From contig NC_092053.1 in assembly GCF_003086295.3 (NCBI RefSeq), forward strand, positions 88,818,745 through 88,882,744: a stretch of 64,000 bases of DNA, in the 5' to 3' direction. The position numbers were made by a program, and so were the translations under genes. Under the pieces are notes generated by a model that saw nothing but the letters and a program-made list of their open reading frames with translations, was not told where the DNA came from and did no database searches. This document shows, one piece after another, positions 1 to 9,564 of the stretch. Position 1 is the first letter of the stretch. Every line of letters begins with the position of its first letter. The DNA comes from Arachis hypogaea. Its lineage: Eukaryota; Streptophyta; Magnoliopsida; Fabales; Fabaceae.

Positions 1-133
1 CACAAACTCATAGTAAAATCCAGAAATGTGATTTTTATTTAAAAAGTAATAAAAATATAATAAAAAGTAACTAAAACATACTGAAAACTACCTAAAAACA
101 ATGTCAAAAAGCGTATAACTTATCCGCTCATCA
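1..133 (-). mobile_element. Fam-1 LTR, outer 5' end fragment
   Basis: The minus strand reads inward from position 133 as TGATGAGCGGATAA, the start of the Fam-1 LTRs that end at 26341, 35429 and 44548. The rest of the LTR lies beyond the left edge. It abuts the gag start of a Fam-4 element, so it is a younger insertion into that element. The duplicated target would be at 134-138, but the other side is outside the window. Confidence 0.9.
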
Positions 134-184
134 GTTGTCTGCCATGATGATGGGATGACTTCCAGTTCCCTGGCAATGGTGCCA
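134..184 (-). other. Fam-4 primer binding site and truncated gag start
   Basis: On the minus strand 184-167 reads TGGCACCATTGCCAGGGA, a variant of the tRNA-Asp-type primer site used by the other elements here. About 20 nt further on is ATG at 145-143, followed by GCA GAC AAC; the reading frame is then cut by the Fam-1 LTR at 133. I infer the first codons of a Fam-4 gag gene. What remains is too short to assign to a protein family. Confidence 0.65.
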
Positions 185-439
185 ATATTCCGAGGGTTAC
201 CTGAAACTGAAGGTCGATCTCGGATGAGATCTGCTGTGGTGGCCGGAGTTGTCGTGTCCGACTTGTTTGACTTTGGTGGTGCTGCTGATCCTTGATCACC
301 GGAGGGTGGTGGTACTTGGAAGAGACTCCGATGCTTAAGTTAGCATGGGCTTTGAGCAGGTATTTTGTGTAGAATCAGAGTATGAGTTATACCTGGGTGC
401 TCCAGTGTATTTACAGTAGTATGGAGTGACTTCCTTTGC

Positions 440-460
440 GATAAGATAAGTTATCTTATC
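440..460. repeat. GATAAG palindrome in Fam-4 LTR
   Basis: Arms GATAAGATAA and TTATCTTATC are perfectly complementary around one base, and TTATCTTATC continues into further TTATCTT copies. The second Fam-4 LTR has the same structure at 44921-44940 with 9-bp arms. GATAAG is the plant I-box/GATA-factor core. The palindrome lies upstream of the TATA box in the LTR's own (minus) direction. A role as an enhancer is inference. Confidence 0.7.
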
Positions 461-573
461 TTATCTTTTGTGGGTGAGTCCCTTTATCTTTGGCCAGCCG
501 ACTTTAGGTGGGCTGTAATTTTCTGCTTTGGGTCTGCTTAGGCCCTTATAGCGATTTGGCGGAGCTCTTTGTG

Positions 574-690
574 AAGAGGTTGGTAATGGACCAACCTTTC
601 AAGAGGTCGGTAATAGACCAACGTTTCAAGAGGTCGGTAATGGGCCAACCTTTCAAGAGGTCGGTAATGGACCAACCTTTCAAGAGGTTG
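574..690. repeat. 27-bp minisatellite of hairpin units
   Basis: Units start at 574, 601, 628, 655 and 682 (the last partial). Each holds GGTTGGT or GGTCGGT, five bases, then ACCAACC, so a unit can fold into a 7-bp stem. As 27 is divisible by three the array stays open in several frames and gives false ORFs on both strands. The second Fam-4 LTR has only a short AAGAGGTCGG-type remnant near 45085-45115. Confidence 0.85.
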
Positions 691-1026
691 GTCGTTCTGA
701 TCTTCGTCCAACCCGGATCGCATAGCTCGACCCAGGGTATAAACAGTTAGTGTGTGTTCTAAACCGCGCACAATTTAAAATGCACACTTAGTTTTGTCCA
801 TGTCACACATTGGGTCACTCACTTCATTCTAGTGATTATTACCTCGTTCCAACAATATATGCTTCCTTGCTTTTGCATTTACTTGTTTTCTTATCTGGTT
901 TTCTATTTTTCATGGAGGATGCACCATAAGCAACAAGGGAAGCAGATGAAAGAACATGCAACAACCGGTTGATAGCTGAAGGTGGCAATCTGGAAAGTCA
1001 CCATATCCCCCTTGCTTATCTTTGAA

Positions 1027-1063
1027 TGCACCGAGGACAGTGCAACCTTTTAAGTGTAGGGAG
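1027..1063 (+). promoter_or_regulatory. Internal H3 hairpin plus PPT-like tract (Y')
   Basis: TGCACCG-AGGA-CAGTGCA is a 7-bp stem with one A.C mismatch and loop AGGA. It is followed by TTTTAAGTGTAGGGAGGT, nearly the sequence that precedes the 3' LTR. The homologous site in Y is at 15594-15626. Confidence 0.6.
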
Positions 1064-2565
1064 GTCGTCCGACCGAAATGGTCGTTTTTGGGTGACAAAT
1101 TTTTAATCCTAACACTTCCATATTTTATTTTTCTTTTATTATTAGGTCTTTTAGAATTTTTAGATGCATTTTCTAGGTTTGCATATATGTATAATAAGCT
1201 TAGTTAAAATAATGAAATTATCTAAGAAAAACATTCTTAATAGGGCATTGACATCCCAATTGATCTGAGTAAAAATTTTTCCTTGAACTTGCTTGAATTA
1301 TGCATTGTGAAACATGTTTTTGAGCTAAGAACACACAACCTTGTGAGTTTTGAGCCTAATTGTGTGGTTACATCATATAACCACTTATTTTCATTCTTGT
1401 GTGTGATTATTCTCTTTCTATGATTGTAGTCTTTGATTTGTTGGATTCTTTATGTCCATTATTCCATGTATACATGTATTTATATGATTGAGGCCATCGT
1501 TTCATTTAGCTTACCTATCCAAATAGCCTACCTTTCATCAACCATTGTTAGCCAATTTTGAGCTTATTTTAATCCCCTCTTGTTCTTAATTTTAGCATAT
1601 TACAGTCTCAAAGCGAAAAACAATAAATCTTCTTAATTTGGATCTTTGATTAGCTTAGGCTAATGAGTGTGTGTATCATTCAAGTGTGTAGAAACTTGGG
1701 ACATTGGTTGAGGTAAAAGTATGTTTTGTATTTTCATTGAAGATCTTGGAAATTGGGTACATACTCATGCATTAAATGTTAAACTATATGCATTGATGCT
1801 CTTGTATATATTTTTAGTTTGAAAAGAAAAAAATAAAAGAAAAAAATATACATATATAAAAAAATGAATGAAAAAGAAAGGAAAAGAAAAAGAAAGCAAT
1901 AAAAAAGGGACAAAAATGCCCCAAAGTAAAGTAATAATAACAATGCATATGTGTTGTGATAAAAAAGAGAATGCATGAGTGTGTGAAAAAGTGAAGAATG
2001 GGTAATTAGGTTTGTATTTGAATTGTATAGGTTGTAGGTCAGGTGAGAGCTTAAGTTAATCAAATATTCAAATTTCAAGCTCACTTAGCCATATATAACC
2101 TTACCTTGACCTAGCCCCATTACAACCTATGAAAAGACCTCATGATATATGTATGCATACATTGAATAATTTTTGATTGTTAGATGAAAAATAAATCTTA
2201 GAAAGCATGATTAGAGGAGAATTGAGTGAATCAACTCTAAACACTTGAGTGACTAGAGCGGATACACATCCGGTGAGGGTTCGATTGCTCAATTCTATGT
2301 TTTCACCTATTATTATTTCTTTTCTTGCAAGTTTGTAAATTCCTTTTAATAACTCAATTCAATTGTGGAGTTGATTTGATCATGATTGCCTTAGCCCTCG
2401 TATTTGTATATGTATTCTTAGGAATTGATTTGTTTTGACCAAGTAGTTGTATGCACTTAGATAGATTGCATGTAGATAGATTGCATATAGGTTTAAGTGT
2501 ATGAGAACATGCTATGTTTTCACACCTTGAATAAATGTTCATACCATTTCTTATCCTTCTTGATT

Positions 2566-2603
2566 TAGTATGAGAACATGCTATTGTTTAAGTGTGGGGA
2601 GGT
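2566..2603 (+). promoter_or_regulatory. H3 hairpin and polypurine tract before 3' LTR (Y')
   Basis: TAGTATG-AGAA-CATGCTA is a 7-bp stem with one G.U pair. After a few bases comes TTTAAGTGTGGGGAGGT, directly abutting the LTR start TGATAAACC. Such a purine run is the plus-strand primer of LTR retroelements; the hairpin has no function known to me. Confidence 0.8.
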
Positions 2604-4083
2604 TGATAAACCCCATTTTTAGGGTTTATCTTGTATTGAAATTAGAGAATTTTATTAACTTTTCCCACATTTATTCACTAAAATAGCATGGTTTTGTAAA
2701 TTCTCCTTTAATTGTGATTAAGAGTGAAAACATGCTTTTTAGGCCCAAAAATTGATAAATTTAATTCACTTTAATTCCATTCGATGTCTTGATATATTTG
2801 TTAAGTGATTTCAGGTTTAGAAGGCAAAGATTGGATTGAAGGAATGAAGAAAAAGCATGTAAAAATGGAGAACTCATGAAGAAATGAAGGAATTGCTAAG
2901 TTGTCAATCCTGACCTCTTTGTACTAAATCAATCATAACTTGAGAACAGAGGTTCAAACGAGGCGGTTCCAGTTGCGTTGGAGAGCTAACATCTGGAGCT
3001 TCAAAATGATATGCAATTTGACATAGTTGCCTTACAGTTAGGTGACGCGTACGCGTCACCCATGTGTGCGCGTCGCAGGATTAGCGTGACTCACTTAAAG
3101 GCAACACGTGACCAGCAATTTTTGAAGGGGAATGAAAAAAGTAGTCATAGTTGAGTTTTCATCATATTTTATGTTAGAATTCTAGAGAGAGAAGCTCTTT
3201 CTTCTCTCTAGAATTAGGTTATGGTTCTTAGGTTAATTTCTCTTAGATCTAGCTTTTAATTCTTGCTTTAATTTAGTTTCCTTTACCATTTCTTTTTCCT
3301 ACATCTTTGCTCTCTTAGCTTTATTTGTTATTTCCTTTATTTTGTTATTCTCTTGTTCATGGACTTTTGTTCACTTTGATTTCAATTAATGCAATTTATG
3401 TTTGATGTTCTTATTGTTTAATTGCTTTGCTGTTGTTGTTTTCATGCTTTGGTAGTTGTAGATCTTACATTTCTTACAATTTTACCTTACTTTCCTTTTG
3501 TGCCTTCTAAGTGTTTGATAAAATGCTTGGTTGGATTTTAGAGTAGATTTTCTATTCTTGGCTTGGGATGGTAACTTGGGTGACCTTGAGTTGCTAATAT
3601 CCAAGTGATTGATAATTGGTGTCCATTGACACTAGCTTTCACTAAGTCAATTAGTGAGTGGCTAGGACTTATAGATTGGGATTGATAAAGCTCATTTAAC
3701 TTTCATTCACTTATTAGAGGATGACTTAATGGGATTGATCCTTACAATTATCATGTTGTGGTTAGTGACAAGGATAGAGATCCTTAACCATCAACCCTTG
3801 CCAAGACCTTTTTACCATTTGAGTTCCTTTACTTTCTTGTTATTTATGTTTCTTGTCCCTTATCACAAAACCCCAAAATATACTTCCGATAACCAATAAT
3901 ATAAACACTTTCCTAGATATCCTTGAGAGACAACCCGAGGTTTAAATACTTCGGTTATTTTTATTAGGGTTTGTCCTTGTGACAAACAAATTAAACTTTG
4001 ATTGAGAATTAATTGTTGGTTAAGAACTATACTGGCAATAAGATTTCATTGAGAAATTCTTTACCGACAAAAATCTCACATCA
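2604..4083 (+). mobile_element. Fam-2 3' LTR (element Y')
   Basis: Starts TGATAAACCCC after the polypurine tract and ends CTCACATCA; 1480 bp against 1503 bp for Y's 3' LTR. It has an inverted GA/CT repeat at 3178-3215 (arms AATTCTAGAGAG and CTCTCTAGAATT), expected in the transcribed part, and a CpG-rich palindrome ACGCGTACGCGT near 3043. It is diverged from Y's LTRs, so it is a different, older insertion. Confidence 0.85.
3178..3215 (+). repeat. GA/CT inverted repeat in Fam-2 LTR
   Basis: Twelve-base arms AATTCTAGAGAG and CTCTCTAGAATT flank a short pyrimidine-rich loop. The equivalent is present in Y's LTRs (about 11458-11491 and 17776-17809) and, with altered arms, in LTR D (about 50489-50519) and the solo LTR (about 62072-62100). 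It probably lies in the 5' untranslated part of the element RNA. Confidence 0.7.
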
Positions 4084-6094
4084 GTACTTAGTTGGAAAGA
4101 GATTGTCAATGTCAAGTACGAGTTTCTCAAAACTTCGGATAATCAACGATTCCAATAGCATGTTTTCTAGCTTGAAAGTGATGACCATGTCCAGGTGATG
4201 TTCAACATTCATGGAAAAATTATAACTCAACAAGTGATGAAACTCTACGCTAAAGTCAATAATATTGAGGAGTGTAATGTGGCTTTCCTGCTTCGTGCAG
4301 GAGGGTTAACCACTATCAATACATCCTTTCTAAAATGCAAATTTTGTATGAAAAATATATCAAAACAACTCTATATCAAAACAAAAAAAAACATGAAATA
4401 TATCAACGAATTCTCGTGATCAAGTTGTCCAACTTATGTCACCATTAGAGAAGCCTTTCCACATGGTGGTCTCTACTCTACTATCCCAAATTGACCAACC
4501 TCGTAATACATATATCAAACTAAATCATCACAAATATATTAAATGTTCGTACCTGATAAATAATAAGAATGTGAGTATATCATTATAGGGACCTATGGTG
4601 CATCAAGGACATTGGCAAGGTCATTTTTCTATGTCTATCACGTTGCAATGGATTGCACAATGCAGTGTAACGATTTGACTTTTGGCACATCATGACTACA
4701 CCAATCATCAGGTGTTACTATTCAATTAAACCTAGGTAGCTCTAGACCTTATATTATATAATAATTATGAGCTTGTAGCACTATTTGTGATCTCGAGTTA
4801 GTTGGTTTATATGTGTCATAACAAAAATATAAGTAGAGGAGAATCATACAATCATTCAGAATAATATTAGAATTTAGCAGTAACATATACTGCGCACATA
4901 TAGCCACTATGGCATAGTTTCATACATAAAGTCAGTTTGTACATTCGTCCCCACTTATATACATAGTATCCATACATAGTAGCTAGATATATACATGATT
5001 GACACGCAGGCACCAGCCTACGGACGAGCCCCTAGTTTAGAGCCTGCCTACGAAGCAAAATCCTACCCCTCCTAAAGATTGTTCACAATGAGGGTGACAA
5101 CTAGACACTAGACAAATTACTACTGCTATCTACATACGAGCCTATCATACAATGTCGTTGAGCTGATACTCCAACTTTCAATCACGCCCCTCATCCTCAT
5201 GTAACAAACTAGAGACTAGGTTGATAATCATACGATCCTCGCCACCCTCGGGTTCTTTAGGTGGATCCTCCTTGGATGCAGTCGATAGGAAGTCATTAAA
5301 CACGATTATAGAGAAGAACTTGCCTATGACACCAAACTGCTCCACCATCAAATCGAAAGGATGGTAGTTGGGTACGGGCTCTTCTAGAATCAGTGGCTCT
5401 AGCACAGTGTAAAACCAGTGTGGGTACTCGAGTGGGAAGAAGGTAGGGGGCTCCTCTGGTATCATTGGCTTTGGCATAGGGTCCATATGTTATTGAGGTT
5501 ATGGCAGGAAAGGATAGTAGGTGTCACCAGGGTCCAATAGTAGAAAATCATAAGGAGAATCAGGATCGAACTCAGGACTCAGTAGAGGATGATTGAAAGG
5601 TTGCTCCAGAAGAAAGTACATATGTGTACGTAGCTCATGCAACCTGAAAGTCCTGCCCCATGTGAGATCCTTATAGCGGCCTAGTAGAGGGTACTCAAAG
5701 AATAACACTCCTGAGCCCATATGTAGAACAGGGGAAAAAAGAGGGATAAGAACCTAAGGTTCGCAGCAGTGTGTGAACGGAAGGTCGGGGATTTGGGTAT
5801 TTAGCACTAGGGAGTTTGTTACTAAGCTCCCAATTTACCCCAACATATGTTCTATCTAATATTTATACAATAGAGAAGGTAAATGACAACAGATATAAAT
5901 ACACATACAAGCACAAGTCACAAAGAGATGCAACACATAGGCATGATGCATGTCTTGCCCTATGCAAGCCATGAGCTCATGCGTCAGTTGACTACCCGTA
6001 ACCCGACGTTACTAGGGACTATGCATGAATACGGTCTCTTACTCCATTAGTCCTCCTATGTACATCATGGTCGATTGTAACCATGTTAGCCCTG
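4084..6094. other. Unassigned stretch between two elements
   Basis: AT-rich DNA between the Fam-2 LTR and element X, with no similarity to the other families. I see no terminal inverted repeats, PBS or PPT. The plus-strand frame from about 4195 faintly recalls the start of MuDR-type transposases, but I would not assign it. A degenerate minus-strand ORF occupies 5720-5178. It may be part of another transposon or old host DNA. Confidence 0.4.
5178..5720 (-). pseudogene. Degenerate ORF, unknown acidic Pro-rich protein
   Basis: I do not recognise this protein. One reading frame runs from ATG at 5720 to the stop at 5178 (about 180 codons), broken in the middle by two TAA codons six bases apart (5501-5499 and 5495-5493), with an ATG at 5486 just after. 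Both TAA codons are one C-to-T change from CAA (Gln). The product is rich in Pro, Glu, Asp, Phe and Tyr, with repeated EEP and PEE patterns and no visible signal peptide or membrane segment. No introns or promoter are evident. It could be an exon or a transposon-borne ORF. Confidence 0.35.
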
Positions 6095-6363
6095 TGATGA
6101 CAAGTTATCTTAGCCTAGTTTCACTTTCTTGAGCCATAAGCAAGCCAATTGGGTAGATTTTCATACTTCCTTTGATTTAATCAACCATGTATGAATTAAT
6201 GCAATTTCATGAGGTTTTATGCTATAATTGTCACATATTATAAAAGAATGAATATCTCTTGGTTTTAAGCATAGCTTTGATGTGTTTGGTTGATTAATGA
6301 TAGGTGAAGAAAGCTTAGAGAAAGGTTGAAGCAAGGAGGAATGGCTAGGAGGAAGAGAGGACA

Positions 6364-6553
6364 AAAAGTTTGAGCAAAAGTTTGCCTCAAACTTTAGCTC
6401 AAACTTTTGGAATAAGTGAAAATGAACCAAGGAGCAAAAAGCTGGACCAAAAGTTTGCCTCAAACATTTGTGCAAACTTTTGTGCAAAAAGCTGGACCAA
6501 AAGTTTGCCTCAAACTTTTGTGCAAACTTTTACTCAAACTTTTACTCAAGCTT
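6364..6553. repeat. Fam-3 hairpin array, 5' LTR
   Basis: Repeated inverted units with arms AAAAGTTTG and CAAACTTTT separated by CCT, alternating with CAAACTTTTGTGCAAACTTTT-type stretches and AAAAAGCTGGACC spacers. Several units can fold into 9-bp stems. The block lies upstream of the TATA box. The 3' LTR has a longer, partly different version (9877-10316), so the array changes copy number. Confidence 0.85.
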
Positions 6554-6684
6554 TCATGATTCCAAACCCGGTTCAATTCGGTTCTTCTCCAAACTCCAAG
6601 AGCAATCAACCAAGGCCTCTATCAACCCAATTCCATCAAGAGCAAAGGCCCAATTGAAGGCTTGAAGACCATTTGAAGAAAGTG

Positions 6685-6693
6685 TATAAATAG
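6685..6693 (+). promoter_or_regulatory. TATA box of Fam-3 5' LTR
   Basis: TATAAATAG, the plant consensus, conserved at 10446-10454 in the 3' LTR and followed by a pyrimidine-rich leader. Confidence 0.7.
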
Positions 6694-7939
6694 CATAGGA
6701 TTTAAGTTTTTCAGAGAGCTTTTCCCTTTTAGTTTTCATAGAGAGTTTTTCGGAGAGCTTTTGGTGTGGAGTGAATTTTAATTTCTAAGTCTTGGGGAAG
6801 GAGAATTGAATTCCCTTCCTCTTAGTTTTCTTGCTTTCAATTTCAATTACAATTGTCTTGGATCTTGGGTTGGAGAATTGGAGGAAATCTGTTTCAATCT
6901 CACCTTGGGATCTTGTTTAATTCTCTGCTTAATTGAATTTCAGTTTCGGTTAATTGCTTCTTCATCTATTTTCTTTGCAATTTACATTTCCTTTGCTATT
7001 GTTCTTGTTGGATCTAGGAAGGCATTGAGATCTAGACTTGGTTATCTAGTCTCTTGGGCCCTGAGATCTGAATTCCAATTTTACATCCTCTGTTTAATAC
7101 TTTTCAATCTCATTTACATTTCTATTTTTAGATCCGATTCAATCCAAGTTATCTTCTACTTCTCTGTTCGTTGCAATTTACTTTTCCTTGTTTAAATTCT
7201 GCAAATCCAATTCCCAATTCCCTTTACAATTCAAGCCATTTACATTTCTTGCAATTTAAGATTCTGTAATTTACATTTCTTGCATTCTAAGTTTCTGCCA
7301 TTTAATTTCTTGTTCTTTAAGATTCAGCACTTTAAATTTCAGTTCTCTTTACTTTCATGTAATTCACCCACTCCCTTTACTTTCTCTGCAATTTAAAATC
7401 TGCAAATCACAAATCTCTCAACCAAATCTTGATTCGCTTGACTAAATTAACCACTAAGCTAAAATTGCTCAATCCTTCAATCCCTGTGGGATCGACCTCA
7501 CTCCCGTGAGTTATTATTACTTGATGCGACCCGGTGCACTTGCCGGTTTGTTTTGGGTGTTTTGGAGAAATTCGTTTTTCCACAAAAATACTCATCAAGT
7601 TTTTGGAGCCGTTGCCGGGGATTGATTAGATTGATAATGATTAAGTGAGGTGGTGATCTAGATCAAGCACTTTTTCTTTATTTTTCTCTAATTTTGACTA
7701 ACCCACTAACTGTTTGAATTTTTGCCTAAACTAACACTAACTTTGCTCTCTCAGTAGAGTACATTGCTTTTCTGGTTCTGTGTCTGTTTCTTGTTGTTCT
7801 GTACAACAAAAGCAATTTTCTTCTGATTTTCTCTCCAAGCCTATTAACTGTTTGACACATTGTGTCAACTAATCCTCTGACTACATTCTGGCATGAGAAT
7901 ATCCAATTTTTATTTGGATCGTTTGTGATTGTGCAGGTC

Positions 7940-8005
7940 ATGGAGGAAAGGAATCCTACAGCAAGAGGAGAAAAACTGAGGCATTATGATTTCCAGCCTC
8001 CATAA
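7940..8005 (+). CDS. 21-codon residual ORF of element X
   Basis: ATG at 7940 to TAA at 8003-8005 encodes a 21-residue basic peptide beginning MEERNPTARG. It sits where ORF1 (gag) sits in Fam-1, that is, directly before H2. I infer that it is what is left of ORF1, kept as a start-to-stop unit. It may not be translated. No domain is assignable at this length. Confidence 0.35.
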   Translation: MEERNPTARGEKLRHYDFQPP

Positions 8006-8018
8006 TCAAAGAGCAAGA

Positions 8019-8066
8019 TGTCAAGCTAGTGACAATAAAAGAGCGCTTGTTGGGAGGCAACCCAAC
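8019..8066 (+). ncRNA. H2/H1 tandem hairpins, element X
   Basis: H2 is TGTCA-AGCTAG-TGACA (8019-8034); after 14 nt (ATAAAAGAGCGCTT) H1 is GTTGGG-AGGCAA-CCCAAC (8049-8066). Spacing and order match Fam-1 exactly. The H1 outer pair is G-C here and A-T at 63258. It lies 13 nt after the stop of the residual ORF. Entered as an RNA structure within the element transcript, not as a separate RNA gene. Confidence 0.7.
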
Positions 8067-8140
8067 CGGAAGTAACCATCTTTTCATATCTATTTTAATA
8101 AAAAGGCTAATTAGTTTTATCTATATTGCAAGAAGCTAAG

Positions 8141-8406
8141 TTTGGTGTTGCACACCAAAATAATCTTAGGGAGAATGAAGGATTCTAAGTTTGGTGTTCC
8201 ACCAAAATCCCATCATAAAACACATTCTCACTTTCTGCATAATGCTGGCTTCAAGCATGTTGGATGAACTAGTTAACTATTCTGCTGTTTCCTAGTTTTC
8301 AGTTTTATTGCTTTTGAAAAAAAAAAAGAAAAAGAGTTTCACACATGGTTGATTCGATGCATGAGAACCATTGGCAAGGTACTAAGTTTGGTGTTCCCAC
8401 ACCAAA
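8141..8406 (+). repeat. Three TTTGGTG hairpins in element X
   Basis: Inverted units at 8141-8159 (TTTGGTG-TTGCA-CACCAAA), 8190-8206 (TTTGGT-GTTCC-ACCAAA) and 8387-8406 (TTTGGTGT-TCCC-ACACCAAA), each preceded by CTAAG. The CTAAGTTTGGTGT half is the same word found next to the Fam-1 PPT, before its ORF2 and in its gag tail. Confidence 0.75.
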
Positions 8407-9528
8407 GTAAGTTCAAAAGCCCACAAATGAATCATGCAAGCTAACCATTTCTTCTTTCAAGTGCTTGGGGAACAAGCAACTTTCAATATCACTGCAGAGT
8501 ACCATACAAACTTTTGGGAAGATTAAGCATCATCAACCAAAGAGATGAAAGATGAACGGGAAGGCCAGCACTAATGATGATGAGAAGTAAAGCAAGCGAA
8601 CTCCAAAAGGTTGTATTGTTAAGTGATTATCTTACATCAAACACTGCTATGATTGAGAGTGGTTTAGTTTCCCTGATTATCTGTCTGTTTAGCATGGTTT
8701 CTTTTCTGAAATTCAATAAGCAAGATGCTTGATCATTTACAACATCATACTCTCCAAAACTTGTTTGCACTCAATGTTCAAAAAAAAATTGCATCACATG
8801 AAAGTTCTTTGAAAAGAAGGATTGAGGAATTAAACAATTTTGAGGCAAGCAAAAGATTAGGAGAAGTGGTGGTTCTAGTTGTATGAATATGTATTGAGGT
8901 TGCATGCTTGTGAAAACTTGCATGGGAGCTCATAGGCAGGACATGAAGTTCAAAGAAGTATTGTGGAGATTCTCAAAAATCTATTGATCCAAGAAGCAGC
9001 AAACAAAACAAAAGAAAGAAAAGAAAATACAAAGACAAAAAGAACATGGCCCAAGGCTCTGAGCATCAATTACTAGGCAGAAAAGAAAGAAGAAACAATG
9101 ACTCAAAGAGTTGTTAGCCTAGTAAAATGCTTGTGGTTGAGTTGTGTCAAAGAAAGAGGCTTGAGCAAGTAAATCCTTAGGGGTGCTTCAACACCTAATA
9201 CCTTAAAACCAACTGGTTTAGGAGTATTGATTGAAAGCTTATCTAAAGAGCCGCTTTGAGACATGACACTTAGAGTCAAGGCCAAAGCAAAGAAACTATA
9301 AGCTGCTTCAAGGTGACTACATATAAAGAGATCTCCATGATACCATTTGGATGAAAATCCTAAGACCTAAGACTCCCAATATGTGAGGACTAGTAAGCAC
9401 TGAAGCCCTTACATGAGCATATGATTTAGAATTTACCCCACTGTTACTTGATCACTTCACTCACAGGACCTGACAAGTTGTTCTTCAATCCATCTTAAAT
9501 AAAAGAACCATTGAGCATAAATCATTTC

Positions 9529-9564
9529 TTGCTTGAGGACAAGCAAGCTTTAAATTTGGTGTTG
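9529..9564 (+). promoter_or_regulatory. H3 hairpin and PPT of element X
   Basis: TTGCTTG-AGGA-CAAGCAA is a perfect 7-bp stem with a purine loop, followed by GCTTTAAATTTGGTGTTG directly abutting the LTR start TGATGATAAG. It is nearly the same as the Fam-1 site at 26378-26342, so Fam-1 and Fam-3 share this end. Confidence 0.8.

Larger units (their letters stand above)
186..745 (-). mobile_element. Fam-4 5' LTR
   Basis: Homologous along its length to 44670-45167, with the same right-hand end (minus strand TGTTTATACC here, TGTTCATACC there). The inner end meets the primer site at 184. It has inserted in Fam-2 internal sequence: the right flank starts GTTAG, where the related Fam-2 copy near 15343 has GCTAG. 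It includes a GATA palindrome (440-460) and a 27-bp minisatellite (574-690). Confidence 0.8.
746..2603 (+). mobile_element. Fam-2 internal region, 3' part (element Y')
   Basis: Collinear with the 3' internal region of element Y (about 15343-17154): shared GTGTGTTCTAAA start, A-rich and TTTC-rich tracts, and a PPT at the end. The 5' part of this element lies left of the Fam-4 insertion, outside the window. No coding sequence is recognisable; short ORFs are not conserved with Y. It contains an internal H3 hairpin plus PPT-like stretch (1027-1063) and the terminal one (2566-2603). Confidence 0.8.
6095..7597 (+). mobile_element. Fam-3 5' LTR (element X)
   Basis: Starts TGATGACAAG and ends ACTCATCA; 1503 bp. 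A primer site follows at 7604. Homologous to 9565-11189. U3 carries an array of short inverted repeats (6364-6553); a TATA box, TATAAATAG, lies at 6685-6693; the rest is pyrimidine-rich, as in a transcribed leader. It lacks about 35 bp near 6127 that the 3' LTR has. The left flank is CCCTG; the matching target duplication was lost with the 3' end of the element. Confidence 0.9.
7598..9564 (+). mobile_element. Fam-3 internal region (element X), almost non-coding
   Basis: Only 1967 bp between the LTRs. In order: primer site TGGAGCCGTTGCCGGGGA (7604-7621), T-rich leader ending in a splice-acceptor-like TTGTGATTGTGCAG, a 21-codon ORF (7940-8005), hairpins H2/H1 (8019-8066), three TTTGGTG/CACCAAA hairpins (8141-8406), anonymous sequence, then H3 and the PPT (9529-9564). 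No gag, protease or polymerase domain can be read. It must use proteins made elsewhere. In size and emptiness it resembles a small LARD-like element. Confidence 0.85.

Noticed and set aside
508..771. ORFs on both strands in the 27-bp repeat
   Set aside because: A repeat length divisible by three keeps all frames open; there is no conservation in the second Fam-4 LTR.
4013..4419. MuDR transposase N-terminus
   Set aside because: A short faint resemblance (FNIHGKIITQQVM) without the MULE domain, zinc finger or terminal inverted repeats; not enough to call.
6370..6665. ORFs rich in KSLPQTFxQTF in Fam-3 LTRs
   Set aside because: Translations of the inverted-repeat array in U3, upstream of the TATA box; they differ between the two LTRs.
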